The position numbers and the translations under genes are program-made. From Isoetes taiwanensis (Eukaryota; Streptophyta; Lycopodiopsida; Isoetales; Isoetaceae): DNA of 64,000 nucleotides. Shown in pieces: positions 11,261-24,065 of this stretch (its first letter is position 1; each line of letters begins with the position of its first letter). The notes under the pieces were generated by a model. That model did not search any database and was not told where the DNA came from. It was given only the letters and a program-made list of their open reading frames with translations. The stretch spans positions 3,435,950 through 3,499,949 of the forward strand of contig JAJEKV010000061.1 of the NCBI GenBank assembly GCA_021234155.1, in the 5' to 3' direction.

Positions 11261-11385
11261 ATCGCAGTGACGATCTTGAGCAGCAGTTGCTTTTCCTATT
11301 GCTTTGTATCTTTAAACGAGCATTATGTGCTTGGTAATATTGCCACCGCGATTTCTAATAGCACTATCTGCCTTTCCAATTCAAG

Positions 11386-14300
11386 ATGGCTGATTTAAGA
11401 TCCATACTATTCAATGATGTCAAAGTCGGCGAGGCCAAAGTATATAGCTTCACCAAACATCACAACTTGCCCTTGCCTGAGGACACCGTGGTAATGTCTA
11501 TGGAGGACACCGTGGTAATGTCTATGGAGGTTATTGTGGATGGAAGCATACGTTTGCCATATCCAAAAGCTGAGATCTCAACACTCGGAGAGTCGCTCGG
11601 GAGTTTCATTTTGTGGCCTGCACGTTGTATAGTGTCCCTTGCGCTCAAAGTTGACATATCCACTCCACCAGCATAGTTAAAAAAAATTAACTGGCAGGTA
11701 GTCGAAGACGAGGAAGGTCTGTTCAAGCAAAACTGTCGTGATAAATGCATTTCAAGAGATGAGCTAGTGGTGAGGAACTGCATGCTCATGCGTGACTGCT
11801 GCGATATGCCTTATGGACACGGGATGATCATCTTCACTGATCCTGACCAGGCATTTGGTGACATGAGATTAGGGGAAGACTTCCTGGCTACCACCGTGAT
11901 GAAGATATATCCTATGCCAGAGAAGCCGTCTATGAGATGCCAAGCTTGTGCTAAAATGCCACAACTGCACGACTGGTCCAACGCCTTGGTGTTAATGGAC
12001 AATGTAACAGTATCGACACTCATAAAGACTGTGAAAGAACAGAACATCGAGGCAGAACCCTATGCAATGCAAGTGGAAGTTGCTAAGACTCGAAAGAGGT
12101 CTTATAAAATGGTGAATCAAACACCGCGAACACCGGCTACCCCATGTAAGGCTGATAGGAAGATCACTGTGGCTTCTATTCTAGACTTCAAATTCACGAT
12201 TTGTTGTATTGGAAGATGTTGTGCCAGCTTCTTCACCTGCGAGATCAAGTGCATGCGAAGTTTTTTTTGGAGCATGAGTGTGCGGACAGGACCACTTGAC
12301 CACCTTTGCTTACAACATCCTTGACCTTTGCTCAGAAAATGGGCAAGTCCAGAAGGTGATGCTAAATAATAAGCAAGTATGCTTGAAGGCATGGCACAAA
12401 GCCTACTATATACCAATAACTTTCTATAAGTGGCGTAAACTTTTCCTTGCTGGTCATAGAGTTGCTGAACATGGTAACACGGGCTCAAAGAAATCAAAGT
12501 CACACACTCTAGCAGGAAATGCCCTGCTATTTATATACATAGATGAGAATGCAGAGACGATGCCCCAAAGGTCGAAAATCACTAATGAAGGTATGAGAGA
12601 GAATGTGAAGAGGCTCCCTTTGTCCTAACAAAGAAGGACATTCTCCATGAGGTGGATGCCAGTGTCATGGAGATGACATGCAAGCACATCTCCCCATCTT
12701 CATTCTTAGGCGGGTGGAAGTTACACCACCCAGAGGTTGCAATTGCGAAGAGGATAGTTTTCTCCAAGTGCAATAGTTGTATTGTAATAAAAGAGAAAAT
12801 GGCTAAGACAAGAGATCCAATAGAGAGAAGAGAATTACAGATCGAAAGGAAGGCACACATGACAACCCAGATCTCTTGTAGGAGCCTGTATTGGTCGTGG
12901 AGAGCTTTATCGCATCGTGCTCCTGAGCATGCCCTGATGATCATTCATGATAAGATGGATCAGAACAAGACAATGGTACTTAGATTGAGAAGTTAGCCAA
13001 ATCAGTGTGGAGGGGAGAACACTTGAAAGTAAGTGTGACTGGTGCACTGATGCATGGCCACGATATTGGCACTCTGAGCCATTTTTCACTAGATTTATGG
13101 AAGGATGATTCTAATTTTCATATTGGTTCCTTGAACCACACATTGAAAACTCCGGAGGATGCTTTGAGAGCAATTGGGACCATTTAAGAGAGGTTGAACG
13201 CCCTGACTGTGCATGGGAAGCAGCAGTCCTCAACACCGACGCATTGCAGACTAAGAAGGTCAATAGCACTGGACAAGAATTCATGGCCCCTCCTAGTGCT
13301 CCAATTCACCCCAAACAGCTACCTATAATGCTATACTTACAATAGACAATTGCTCTGGCCAGAACAAGAATGATATCTCTTTTTCTACCTTTCTTATCTT
13401 GTCTGGCTAGGTATTTTTGATCAAATACAGCTTGGATTCATGATGGTTGGCTACACCCATGATGACATTGATGCACTGTTCGGAAATTACTCAACATTAT
13501 TGCGTAGGTCGGATGCACTCACCATTCCTGAACTAATGCAGCTTTTTCAAGAATGTAGTACCAAAGCACCGATGCCATACCTGGTCACTGAGGTTCCTAA
13601 TTGGACGTCATTTGTGAAATGATACATTCTAAACAAGAAGGACCACTTGGTTGGGCACTTGGAATTGATATTCAAATTTTGCATGAAAGATGGTTGGCCA
13701 CTCATGTATTACAAGATGAGGCCAGGGCATCGAGAATGGCTTCCTGACAATGAAATAAGAATGTGGAAGGCAGGTGCTGATGGTATGCAAACAATACCTA
13801 CTGGCGCACCTAAGGCTGTGAAACCATACGATAGCCTAAAGGATATGGATGCCTTACAATCGTCCATTGCAAAATACATGATGCATTGGGCAAATATATC
13901 TCATGGTGGTGTGAAGTCATGGTCTAATGCCTACATGAATGAGGTTATTGACTACTGGTCGAATCTGATGCATGCACTTGGACAGGTCCCACCTGGCCTC
14001 TAGGAAATTAGAGAATTTTGGCCTCTCACTAGACAGTCCGTGCTAATGGAGCCTGAGTCAGTAATGCTCGATGAGTACATAACACATCCGCACTATGTCG
14101 GCCCTGCAAAGGATAAACCACAGAACTCAGTTGAAACATTCGACCCATACCAGGATGTCAAGAGAGATATGCTCTTGCTCATTAGACTAGGAGACTCATC
14201 CCCTGCATTTATGGCCTTTGCTGAAGAGGACCCTGTACAAGACCCTACTCTTCCCCATTATGAAGAGGTGTTTGTGTCTTGATGTTAGCCGATAGCAGGA

Positions 14301-14515
14301 AAAGGTGCCACTTATGCACAACAGTATAGGGACTGCAAGCATAAAAGGTGGAGGCCAAATCCGAACGACAGGCCTCGTTACCAGCATCTCAAAACCATAG
14401 ATTATGGTTTGTCCGTCAAGGACAAGCCACATATGGTTGTGATATCTGCAAGTGTAGCGGCTCAGTTACCGGATCTACTAGCCAAAAAGGCCTCAGAGGA
14501 CGGAGAAGAAGCTTG
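11386..14515 (+). pseudogene. Decayed DUF7869-type transposon gene
   Basis: Pieces of one protein can be followed across several frames. Near the start LGESLGSFILWP resembles the block common in plant transposon proteins. A Cys-rich stretch CCIGRCC follows (~12200), then NILDLCSENG, CLKAWHK, FYKWRKLF and ARHGN-like AEHGNTGS (12330-12490), MIIHDKMDQNKT (12938-12975), LMHGHD (13050), DNCSGQNKN (~13350), VGYTHDDIDALFG (13444-13482), REWLPDNEIRMW and IPTGAPKA (13730-13820). A C-terminal block CKHKRWRPNPNDRPRYQ ends with a TGA near 14515. The acidic DN...NKN and GxTHxDxD blocks are the hallmark of the DUF7869 family, which I infer to be an RNase-H-like transposase relative. At least six frameshifts or stops make it a pseudogene. 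A 24-bp in-frame duplication encodes EDTVVMSM twice at 11480-11527. Confidence 0.8.
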
Positions 14516-14971
14516 AGTCTTCAAGGTATATTAAAGGAGTTGCTATTCATTATGCTCTACTTTTTTCAAATTAATACAATAGCTCTTATATATTACTATA
14601 TCTTATATGCCAGAACATTACTACATTATATATTGCTGAATAGGTGCTGGATACACCTAAAGCACACAATAATCACAGCAGTCACTCGTCGTGACCACGG
14701 AAGGTTAACGAGTTAATCTCATAGGTGTAGCGCTCCAGAAGCCATACGAGATGGATAACAATATGGTGGTAACCGAGGGAATCCATCTCGCGGCAATTAG
14801 CTATGGATTGCAAGTAGGGATCAAGCTGGATGCCTCTCATTATGCATTTATTCAGATCATTGTAAGTCATGGAGCAAATGATGGTCTCGATATCTTCAGC
14901 TCGAGCAGACGACAATGCTCTATCGGTAGCAGATCCTGAACGCTGAGACATTGCGGATATATTTATATCCA

Positions 14972-15110
14972 TGAATAATAATGGTGTATGTATCTACTAT
15001 CAATAATAGTGGTGTATGTATTTACTATTAATGTTAGTGGTGTATCTATCTACCATCAACAATAATAGTGGTGAATGTATCTACCATCAATAATAGTGGT
15101 CACATAATAC
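14972..15110. repeat. Minisatellite, unit about 30 bp
   Basis: AATAATAGTGGTGTATGTATCTAC-type units are repeated about four times with small changes in length. Confidence 0.85.
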
Positions 15111-15157
15111 TTGGGTGCCAATTAAAAATTTTGATGGATACTTGTGCTTTAGAAGAA

Positions 15158-15183
15158 GGAGAGAGAGAGAGAGAGAGAGAAAA
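15158..15183. repeat. (GA)n microsatellite
   Basis: An uninterrupted GAGAGA run of about 24 bases. Confidence 0.95.
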
Positions 15184-15967
15184 TACTTCTTCTTGACTAG
15201 ATTAGCTAAGGTCAAAATTCTCAAAATCACGTTATTCTCTCCAATTAATGAAATCATGCTTTCATGGATAAGATATGGTGATCTTCACACTGGTCCGGGT
15301 GTGACAATGCTCCAGCAATGGACAAAGGCAAGGGTCAGTAGAGGCATGGTGGAGGATGGTGTAGATGCTGACATAGTCTCCAAAAATGATATGGATGTCA
15401 GATTGGGATTTGCTCCTGCATGGAGGAAGAAATGAACAAGATGAAGTTCACATCTTCCATTCTCTGTTCCATGCATTATGTTTTTGCTATGGTCTTGCAG
15501 ATTGCACTTAACACAGAACCTTCTTTGCAGCTTGATTGTTAACCTAAGTTGGTTTTTTGTTGTGGTTTGCTTGTACTATGTTTCTTGTTTGCAGCTTCCT
15601 TGTTTGCAGATTGCTTGTTTGTTTGTTGTTTACTTGCTTGCAGATGCTTGTTTGTCTTGCTTGTGAGAAGATTGTCTATTTGTCTTGCTTATTACTCGTG
15701 TGTAATATGCAGGTGTCCAGCAATGCACCAGAATTCATTGAACTGCGGCCAAAGCCACCACTTGAGTATATCAATCTAGCTGGACCTGCTTCAATTGGGG
15801 CAGGGCCTGAGACAAGAGATCAATATGACTCGGACGTGACAATTGATGAAACCCATGCATCCTGATTATAAACAAGCAAATATCTATAGGGTTGTATATG
15901 GATATTTGTAGGAGATTAATACTGCCAGCATCTTCTGGACATTAAATTGTAAAATTGAATTGACTAT

Positions 15968-16960
15968 TATATTTTTTTTGTTGAAGGACGACAGTCTATT
16001 ATTCATGAAAAAATCAAGAAACATACAAGAGGTCTGTGAAATGGGACTCAAAACCTAGAGGACTACGAAGTCCCCTAAGCAAAACCACCCATACACAGTA
16101 CATAATCAAATATCTTGTACCATCTTGAGGCGTTTAATAGCCTCATCACAATCAGCATGTTCTACCACATCAATACAATCATTACTAGACATCGTATTAT
16201 CTGAACTCTGGAAATTATGACGGGCAGGGGCCTCACGGCATACCTTCTTTGACCTCTTCCTTGCACGAGACCCCATCCTGGCAACCTTTTTCCAAGTGGC
16301 ATGTTGCCATAACGCTCTATTACTCGGACTATTAGGACAATCATCCATAACTATCTTAGAAGTATCAGGAGAAGAAGAAGTGTCCCCTTGAGGAATAAAG
16401 GGAACAATAGGTGCATGTGAAGGTACAAATGCAGGAACAATAGGCGTATACTTAGGTGCTAGAGACAACGTCGTTGGAGCTAGACGTATATCAACTTCAC
16501 TCCTAGAAACATCACCTTCTAGCAGTAAAAAGGAACAATAGATCTGAGGAGGATGGTGCTAAAGGCGGTGCCATTGGGCGGATGTAAATCAACTTCCATA
16601 GGCCGAGGTGTAAAACAAGCGGCATAGGTTGATCATGAGTAGGTGGAGAATTGACACCATGAACTTGAGCACGAGATAAAGCGGAAGGTTTAGCAAGCTT
16701 GAGATACCACGAGGGCCTCTATGAAAGCGACAAAAGCCTCTTTATCGGGGAAATAAGCGAGCCAATTCGGTCCATTCAAAAGCTTAAGATCAATTTCTTA
16801 TACCAAGGACCACTTTTAACCACTATACACTCTGGTAAAGGCGAATCCACAGCGGCATAGAAACACAAATCCTTGGGCCATTCATGATAGAATGTGAAAT
16901 ATGAACCCCAAGTCGGATGCAATTTCGATAAGAACTGATGAGCCATTAAATCTGGAGGAA
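15968..16960 (-). pseudogene. Retroposon-like remnant with a Pro/Ser-rich ORF
   Basis: On the minus strand a decayed coding region contains LHPTWGSYFTFYHEWPKDLCF upstream. It ends in a 120-codon open stretch (16468-16106) with repeated PIVPAF/PIVPFIP and a basic segment RARKRSKK. About 100 bases further on the sequence ends in an A-rich run (T8 on the + strand at 15970-15978). An ORF followed by an A-rich tail suggests a non-LTR retroposon, possibly a LINE ORF1 or a retroposed gene. I do not recognise the protein itself. Confidence 0.4.
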
Positions 16961-17039
16961 GAATTGACTATTATATGATAAAATAATTAACAAATTTGTT
17001 GATAAAGAGAGGCTCTTGCACCGTTAAAAAGTATTTCTT

Positions 17040-18500
17040 TACCAAGAAAACAACGAACTATTTATATAAAATTGAGATCTCAATCCGGGGTCAATCTGAG
17101 CCATGACAAAAAGGGGCGAGGGGGGGGCTTTTAGTGGCCCTCGCGGTCCCTTGGCCCCATTCACACATTGAATCGAGGCAATGAGTCTGTGCCTCTTCAT
17201 AGGCAAATGGGTATGCAGGTAACATTGTGGACGTCGTTCCAATGTGGGATTTATGTAACGCTGGTAGTATGATATCTTGATTTGTTCAAAGGCACTGACG
17301 TCCCAGAGCTTCCTGAGGAAGCAATCGTCAAGGTATTGCCTCAAGCTGCGGTGATATGTTGCCTCTGTTTGTATATGTATGCATCTGTGCTCTTGCACAT
17401 TCCATCTCGCCAGCCATTGAGCTCTTTTTTCCCTCCAGCAAGCCTTGAGAGGTACTGCAACCCTACTTCCATAGGGAGATAAGCATCCTCTATATTGACC
17501 ATCTTCTAAAAGTAGATGATGTGACGATCAAGAGCCGCCCTTTAAAGAGGCAAGAAGAATTTGATATGCGACAGTGGACTTCACCCCCAATTCTCATGCT
17601 AAGAAGGCTTTCTGTACCTACTTCAAGTCATTCTAAGTAGCGAGGGACATCACCCGGCTCCATATTTCAATCTCGTATAAAAGGACAGGCTCCATTAAGA
17701 CCCTGAACATGTGCGATTGATGGGCCAATCATATAGCTCCACCCGGTGACTATTGTTCTACATTGCATATGGCGCCTTCCAGCCCGTTGTCACTCGTAGC
17801 CATATGGAAGTGTCCCAGTGCATTAAAGAAGGAAACTTCACTTCCAAATATTTGTAAGGCGGGTGCCACTTTCACATTTTGCCCCTGGTAACTGAAGGTG
17901 GAAGCCCTCGGCTAACTGAGAATGATATAAGGACCACCTTAATCTTGGCCAGGTTGATGCGCATATCAGTCACCTGGCAGAATGTATCCAGGGCATCGAG
18001 ATGGCACTGCATGTCTGCTGGAGTGTAAGCTAGGAGGTCCACATCATCAGTATATATTAGTTGCCTGATGACCTGGTGCAGAAGGTGAGCTCCGTTGCCC
18101 CCATTGTTAGCAAGCCAGCTCTCCAACTGATCAATGTAAAGTCCAAATAACGTTGGCAGAAAGAGGGCATCCCTTGTAGATACCGATACTGCTATCGAAT
18201 AGTTGGGTTGTTGGCTGCAGCCGGCCTCAGCATGTTTCATAGGTTCTATAAACTGCATTTTGTAGATCAGCAGGAACCCCTAGCTGCCGCAATCTTGCCC
18301 ATAGCTTTTCCCAAAGCACAATATCAAAGGCCTTGGCGAAGTCCACGAAGCAACAATATAAATCATGCTGGCAATTTTTGTTGTCTTTAACCAGAGTTTG
18401 CAACGTGAAGATAGGGTCAATGATTGAGCGTCGGGGCCTGCTTGGGCGCACCTCTGTTGCCTCTGCCCAGCCCGTCAACTGCTGCTCGAGAAGCAGTTTT
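17040..18500 (-). pseudogene. LINE-type reverse transcriptase remnant
   Basis: Reading from 18478 down, non-LTR RT blocks appear in order: RPSRPRRSIIDPIFTLQTLV, LYCCFVDFAKAFD, then in another frame QLIYTDDVDLLAYTPADMQ (the YxDD active site as YTDD) and DMRINLAKIKVVL. The region near 17900 gives the FSYQGQ...-type block after RT. Near 17390-17200 come LRKLWDVSAFEQIKISYYQRYINP and LPMKRHRLIASIQ, matching the C-terminal part of plant LINE ORF2. Several stops and frameshifts are present, and no endonuclease is seen because the copy breaks off at about 18500. Confidence 0.85.
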
Positions 18501-18510
18501 GGTCTAGCCC

Positions 18511-18960
18511 ATCTGCAAAGTATGCATAAGAGGGGCAGATGTAGTGGTCAATCCTAGCCATTGTCTATAGCCAGCCCCGCCATTGTTATATCTTGGTCTG
18601 CTCTATCTTGGGACTCTGTCTTTAGTCTACTTTCCCTATGAGTCCAAGCCGGGGTAGGAGCTTATATGTTTTACGATGTGTTGATATCTATAATGGATCT
18701 ATGGATGGATGGGTGGATGTGCTATCCTTCGTGGTAGTTATTATGTTGTATTATTGTCAGTGCTGATATTATAGTATGCTTCCGCTATTATAGGAGCTCA
18801 TAGGGGACGGGCGCGCAAGACACCTCCCTATCTCCTCACCCCCGTCCTGGCCATCCAGGAACGGGGCAGATGGAGGCCCCATGTAGCAGATGATGTTGGA
18901 TGGGTGTTTTCTCGTAGAGTATATGGCGGGGCGTCGTATATCTTGCAGGGAGCGTCACAC
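18511..18960 (+). repeat. Diverged chromovirus LTR fragment
   Basis: It starts TGCAAAGTATGCATAAGAGGGGCAG and follows the order of landmarks in the last ~430 bp of the LTR at 1136-3290 (TGCAAAGTGTGCACATGAGGGGCGA, CCATCCTTCGTG-GT, GTATAC-like sequence, terminal GCGTCACA). Similarity is patchy, so this is an older or related family. It abuts the LINE remnant directly, which suggests that the LINE inserted into it. Confidence 0.65.
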
Positions 18961-21782
18961 CATCTGTAAACAACAATAACTTAATATTTAAAAAAGTACG
19001 AATTCAACAACAGAGAGGTTGGATTGGAAATGAATGTTAATGCAAAGTATCCCTAATAAAGTACAATTCAAAGAAACTTAAATTGTAGATATGCATACTT
19101 TGGTGACATTCTATTTGTTGGAACTGTATAAGAAAGTTCTTTTCCATAACAAAGTAAGAAAGCTTTTTGGAACTGTATGGAGGAATCTACCTATTGAGAT
19201 AATACCTCATTATTACATGGGTCAACCCTGCAATATAACCCCTCCCAGCGGAAAAAAATAGTAGCAAGTAATATGACAAGCAATGTGTGCCACATATGTA
19301 ATAGAAAACGTTCTCCAAGTGATACAAGTTTGGTTGCAACAATAAAGTGATGGCCAACAAAGTTGTATATTGTAAGCTTAAGATTTGTAGAAACCCTTTT
19401 TCGTTGTTGTGCTTTAGCCATGTTGGGAACACACTATAACAATATGCCTTGGAGTTTAGATTTCTATGAAGCAAGAAAATATGATCAAATTGTGGAGTAT
19501 GAATTATACATCATATTTTCCAAACCCTACATAAATATTGACCTTTTAAAGGCATGAATGGCAGATTCATAAGTGCTGGCTTTGCATGTTTAGGCTTATT
19601 ATCCAAAACACTGTTAAAAAGCAAAATACAGCGAAACTTTCAGCTCAGCCCAAACTTACCAACAATTTCAGGTCGTCTTCTTCTCCGTGCTATAATGCAC
19701 TAATCATCATATGTGACTTGTTAGGGTATTACCAATGTCTTGCCAAAAAAATCTTCAACAACATGCTTGCTTCACAAGTTATCCAGCAACACGCAATCTA
19801 ATCTTAAACAACCTATAATCTTTGCATCATTTAGAAATATCTACGTGAATATCATGCCATCCACCCAATTGTTCAATTGAAGCCACGTCAATGCCTTAGC
19901 CCGTTAGGTCCCATAGGCCAATTGGTCTCCGTGGATTATAAAAAACATTCAACTCAATTCAATTCTATACAAATTAATGATATTACTAGATAGAGGACAA
20001 CTTTATTATTACTCCTAGCTAGCAGCTAAACCAACTCAGATCTTATAGATAGCCTCGGTCTCTGCCTTTTGCAGTAGTACCAATGTAATGATTAACTGTT
20101 TATGAGAGAGATTATTACTTACTATCTTAGAATAGAAGAATTAGCATGACCGAGATTATTACTTACTATTTTAAAATAGAAGAACAAGGCACGGCCATGT
20201 ATAAAACCAAGCTTTATAGGCCTTGTTCTGCAGTTCCAATAATCTAGATTTGTGTCAAGCTGCATGATGATGCCATTTCAAACTCCAACTTTAAGCAAGA
20301 CGTTTATTCAAGATCTGCAAATTCCTTGAGCAATTTTATCTTCAACATTATTTTAATAATGCCTATTAGCAGCTAGATTCATTGGGACACAAAAAATAGC
20401 TTCTATCTCTACTACAATTGCAGATTATAGTTTACCTTGTGTGAATATATCACTATTTCATCAAGAAAGCTTATAAGAGAATTGTCACTGCAATATCAGG
20501 AGTTAATCCAGAAGCACAATTAGATAGTGGGCAGATTCATCATAAGGCCTATAGAGTACTTTAGCGTAAAGCCTAAATAGCATTCAATCTACCTTTTCTT
20601 TAAGCTATTTAATGTCAGCTATGTCAATTTTAGCTAGATATGTCTATGTGCAGCAGTATGCAACCTTTACACAAATTTAACAAAAACCATTTCTAAAAAC
20701 ACCTTTCAAAATGGTATCCATAGTTAGATAATTGAAAGACAAATTGTTAAACCTGAGTCAGACGTTGAAGTTTGGATAATTTATCCATGGTATCATTTCT
20801 GACGCTGCCCTTAGCTTGCTCCATTTTTTGCACCAGGCTACAAATTTGTTTTCTCAATGGAATTTGCCCCCATAGAGTTATGGCCTACTACTTCAATCTA
20901 AGAATTAACAATGACAGGTTTAGCTTTGATTCAAGTAGATGTCTTGCGTGGAACATGCCCCTTATCACTGCATTTGGGATTTCCCTTCTCATCGATTTCA
21001 GAGCTGCCTTTAAGTGTTGGGACAAAGGCTGCCTTTAGAAACAGGAACTATAGATGAGGGTGAAGGACTTTAATTGTGAATAAAGGACTCAAAGTAGATC
21101 TTTTGCTTGTGCTTTGATTGAGTTTTTGGAAAATGTAGGCTTATAGCAAATCGATTGAAAAAACAACAAATATAGTAAACATGATGCATAAAAATAAGCT
21201 AAACTAAAGATGTTGAACTAGAGTCCGAAGGAAGAACATTATTTGGAAGGGAAATGCAAGGCGAGGACAGAAAAGCATCTCTTCTCATCTCCACAACCTA
21301 TTTTTCTGGCTTACCAATAATGCTACCTTAGTCTGATGAACCTGAGAAAGAAAGCAAACATGCCGTGCCTGCCAACATAAAAATATTTATTTTTCTCAAA
21401 CGTCTATTGACCTAGATTATGATCCAATGGTATAAGAAAACGCCAAGTCATATTTTAGGACACGTGAATAGGCTAGGCTTTTAGATATTGTGATGCTCAA
21501 GGTTAGGCTGTTGCGCTAAAAACTATAAAATAGGAAAGCCCTAATTCCAAAATAACAATTCCTGTGTACTTTCACAAAATACTAACAACTAAATACCATA
21601 AGGTTTTGGGCAATATTGCCACCAGAATAGAAACCCTAACAATCTATACTAGCCCACTCTATAACTTTCCCATCAGATATTATTGCAACGATATCACCTC
21701 TCGTAATGGTCTATTGCAATATGTACTATAATAATTCGACTATGACTAATGATATCATGAAATTATTGTCAAGAGAATTAGA

Positions 21783-22098
21783 TAAGAGGAATGACTAGAC
21801 TTATTTGGGTCCCAATATTTGCATGTTGTATTAATATACAAGACCAAGTTGACAATACGAAGGAGATATTTTGCTAGTTGTATAGGTCCCAAGACCAATT
21901 GCTTTCATGACACTAGAAATTTATTTCATTCTATTATGTCCTATTCGATTATATTCTATTCATATTGTGAAGGATCACGTAGAGGATTTGGGAACCATTT
22001 CCTTGTGATCCGAGCTGGATCTAGTCAATGGGTTGCCTCGTATGGTTACCCAATTAAACACTTACTTTACCTTACCTAGAAAAATACAATACTAGATT
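21783..22098 (+). repeat. Dispersed repeat, copy 1
   Basis: Shares with 23570-23860 the ordered landmarks GGTCCCAATA, GAAGGAGATA, TTCTATTATGT, GAACCATTTC and AATTAAACACTTACTTTACC. A short third copy of its beginning lies at 22133-22190. Confidence 0.75.
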
Positions 22099-23569
22099 AA
22101 TAGACTATATATAATGTTGTGAGGTTGACAAGGGTATTAGATAAGAGGGATGACTAGACTTATGTTTATCAAGGGTCCCAATGCTTGTAATCTTTATGAT
22201 AATAGATAAATAGATAGATAGATTGTATTTTAAACGTTCACAGGAAGCCGTAACTTATGGGAATCTACAATACACCCTAGTGGGTCCTGCCCCTACCACT
22301 GTACATGGATGAAGTGGGCTCTTCCCTCACCAGTTTTACAACAATGCATGGCCACTTTCACAACGAGGCGCTGAACTTGTGACCTTGGGTATGGTAGTTA
22401 TATAGAATATTTTGTGAGGAAGTGGTTAAATGTACAAGATAAAGTGCTAGAACATAACATTCTTACCATACATATGTAAGAGGATCTTTAGAAAATTCGG
22501 GGAACAATTTCCTAGTGTCTTGTTGATGAACACAACATTGTGAGAAATATCTAGGAAGGGAGAAACTTCATCATGGATAGGTGGTGGATTATCTTCTTTG
22601 TTATTCTTCATACCTTTATAAGGCCATCAAGGAAGTTGGTTCCAATGGGGCATGTGACTAGCAATAGTGGGGCATCAAACCAATAACCTTATAAGCTCAA
22701 CATAGGTTGGCTTTAGTGCCTCTATAGAATGAGGTGACCTAGTGACATTGACAAGCACGTGTCCCTTAGGGGAAGTATAATGCACGGTATGACATTTCTA
22801 CAGTATGGGCAATGCCCAGGAGTTTGAATTGATTCCCAAATATTGTCATATGTGATCTTCGGTCATGGAAAGGCAAATTCTTAAAGTTACCCTCCAATGG
22901 CCATGCTTTTGCCACGACACCAGGGGAACTTTATTTTCAGCCTGCTCCAAAATATGAAAGTACCAACATCATGTTTGTCATGTTGCCCAGGCCCTAGTGT
23001 CCAACAAATCTTCCCTCCAAAAAGAAACAAACCAAGATCCAAAAGTAGCTTACATATTAAATTAGCATTGGGGCCATATGGACCCCTTATAAGCTATTAA
23101 AATATTAAGAACAACTACACTCGAAAAGATCGAGCAACAGACTTTGATCTTAGGCAAAAGGTCGAGCAAGCAATGAAACTATGAGGTTATAAAAATACTT
23201 CGTTGGAGGAGGAGGAGGATTTTTATCGTCCATGGAGACTAACTGGCCTATGGGAACTAATGAAGGAGCGCAAATTACTATCCAGGTTAAAAAAAGCCCC
23301 ACCCCAAAGGGTTTTCGAGGGAAAAACTGTGGCAATAATAAGAATGCTGTCAAACTGTACAGTATATATATATATATATATATCATGAAATATATGTATA
23401 TATGCATGTCAAGTGTGTGCCCGAGGACATAAATGACCTTGCATATCCATGATCCCAGCATCCGTACGGAAGCCATGCTCAATGTCACATGTAGTGGGTG
23501 CTAAGGCACGACCAACTTAGCGTAAGCGCGGTTGGTCGTATATCTTTGGGCAGACTTTGAAGGGTATGA

Positions 23570-23860
23570 GGGATGACTTATTTCGGTCCCAATACTCGTG
23601 TCCTTTGGTAATATATAAGATTAAGTTTACAATATGAAGGAGATAATAGATTGCCACTTGTATGGATCCCTCGTCCAACGATTTCGATAACATAAAAAAT
23701 TATTTTATTCTATTATGTTCTATTCTATTCTATTCCTCACATTACGTAGAGCATTTGGAAACCATTTCTTATGGCCTATTGTTGAATCTCAAGGTTACAT
23801 AATTAAACACTTACTTTACCTTTACATTACAACAATATAATACTAGACTAGATCAAGGAG
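23570..23860 (+). repeat. Dispersed repeat, copy 2
   Basis: Diverged second copy of the 21783-22098 repeat in the same orientation. It has no coding capacity and no obvious terminal repeats. Confidence 0.75.
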
Positions 23861-24065
23861 GAAGCAATACAGAAACATTTATCATGGGTAGGTGGGGGAT
23901 TATACTCCTTGTAAGTTATCCTTCATCATGGATAAGTGGGGGATCATATCCCTTGTGAGTTATTCTAGTCTTATATACGAGAGGCTTAATCGTCCCATGT
24001 GAGGTTGTTCCAAACAACGCTTGCCAGAACAATTGGGCATGGGCGATTAAGCCCCTAACCGTCAT

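Larger units (their letters stand above)
9681..11385. other. Gene-free stretch with short palindromes and tandem repeats
   Basis: No ORF here has recognisable similarity or length. Imperfect palindromes of the form GATCGC-4-GCGATC recur at about 9777, 9900, 10986, 11127 and 11260. Two local tandem duplications lie at 10770-10919 and 10985-11260. Confidence 0.6.
14516..15967. other. Low-information stretch with a minisatellite and a GA repeat
   Basis: A 96-codon minus-strand ORF (14972-14682) and two possible + strand exons (to 15435, and 15712-15865 after an acceptor-like TGCAG) are open but match nothing I know. The second would end in a plausible acidic C-terminus (DQYDSDVTIDETHAS). A TTGTTTGC-rich simple stretch lies between them. 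Confidence 0.35.
18961..24060. other. AT-rich gene-free region
   Basis: No ORF has recognisable content. A (TA)n run lies at about 23360-23382 and a GATA-rich run at about 22200-22220. Copies of a dispersed repeat are listed separately. I see no RNA gene. Confidence 0.6.

Noticed and set aside
15557-15711. Cys/Leu-rich membrane-like ORF
   Set aside because: It results from a TTGTTTGC simple-sequence stretch that is probably intronic.
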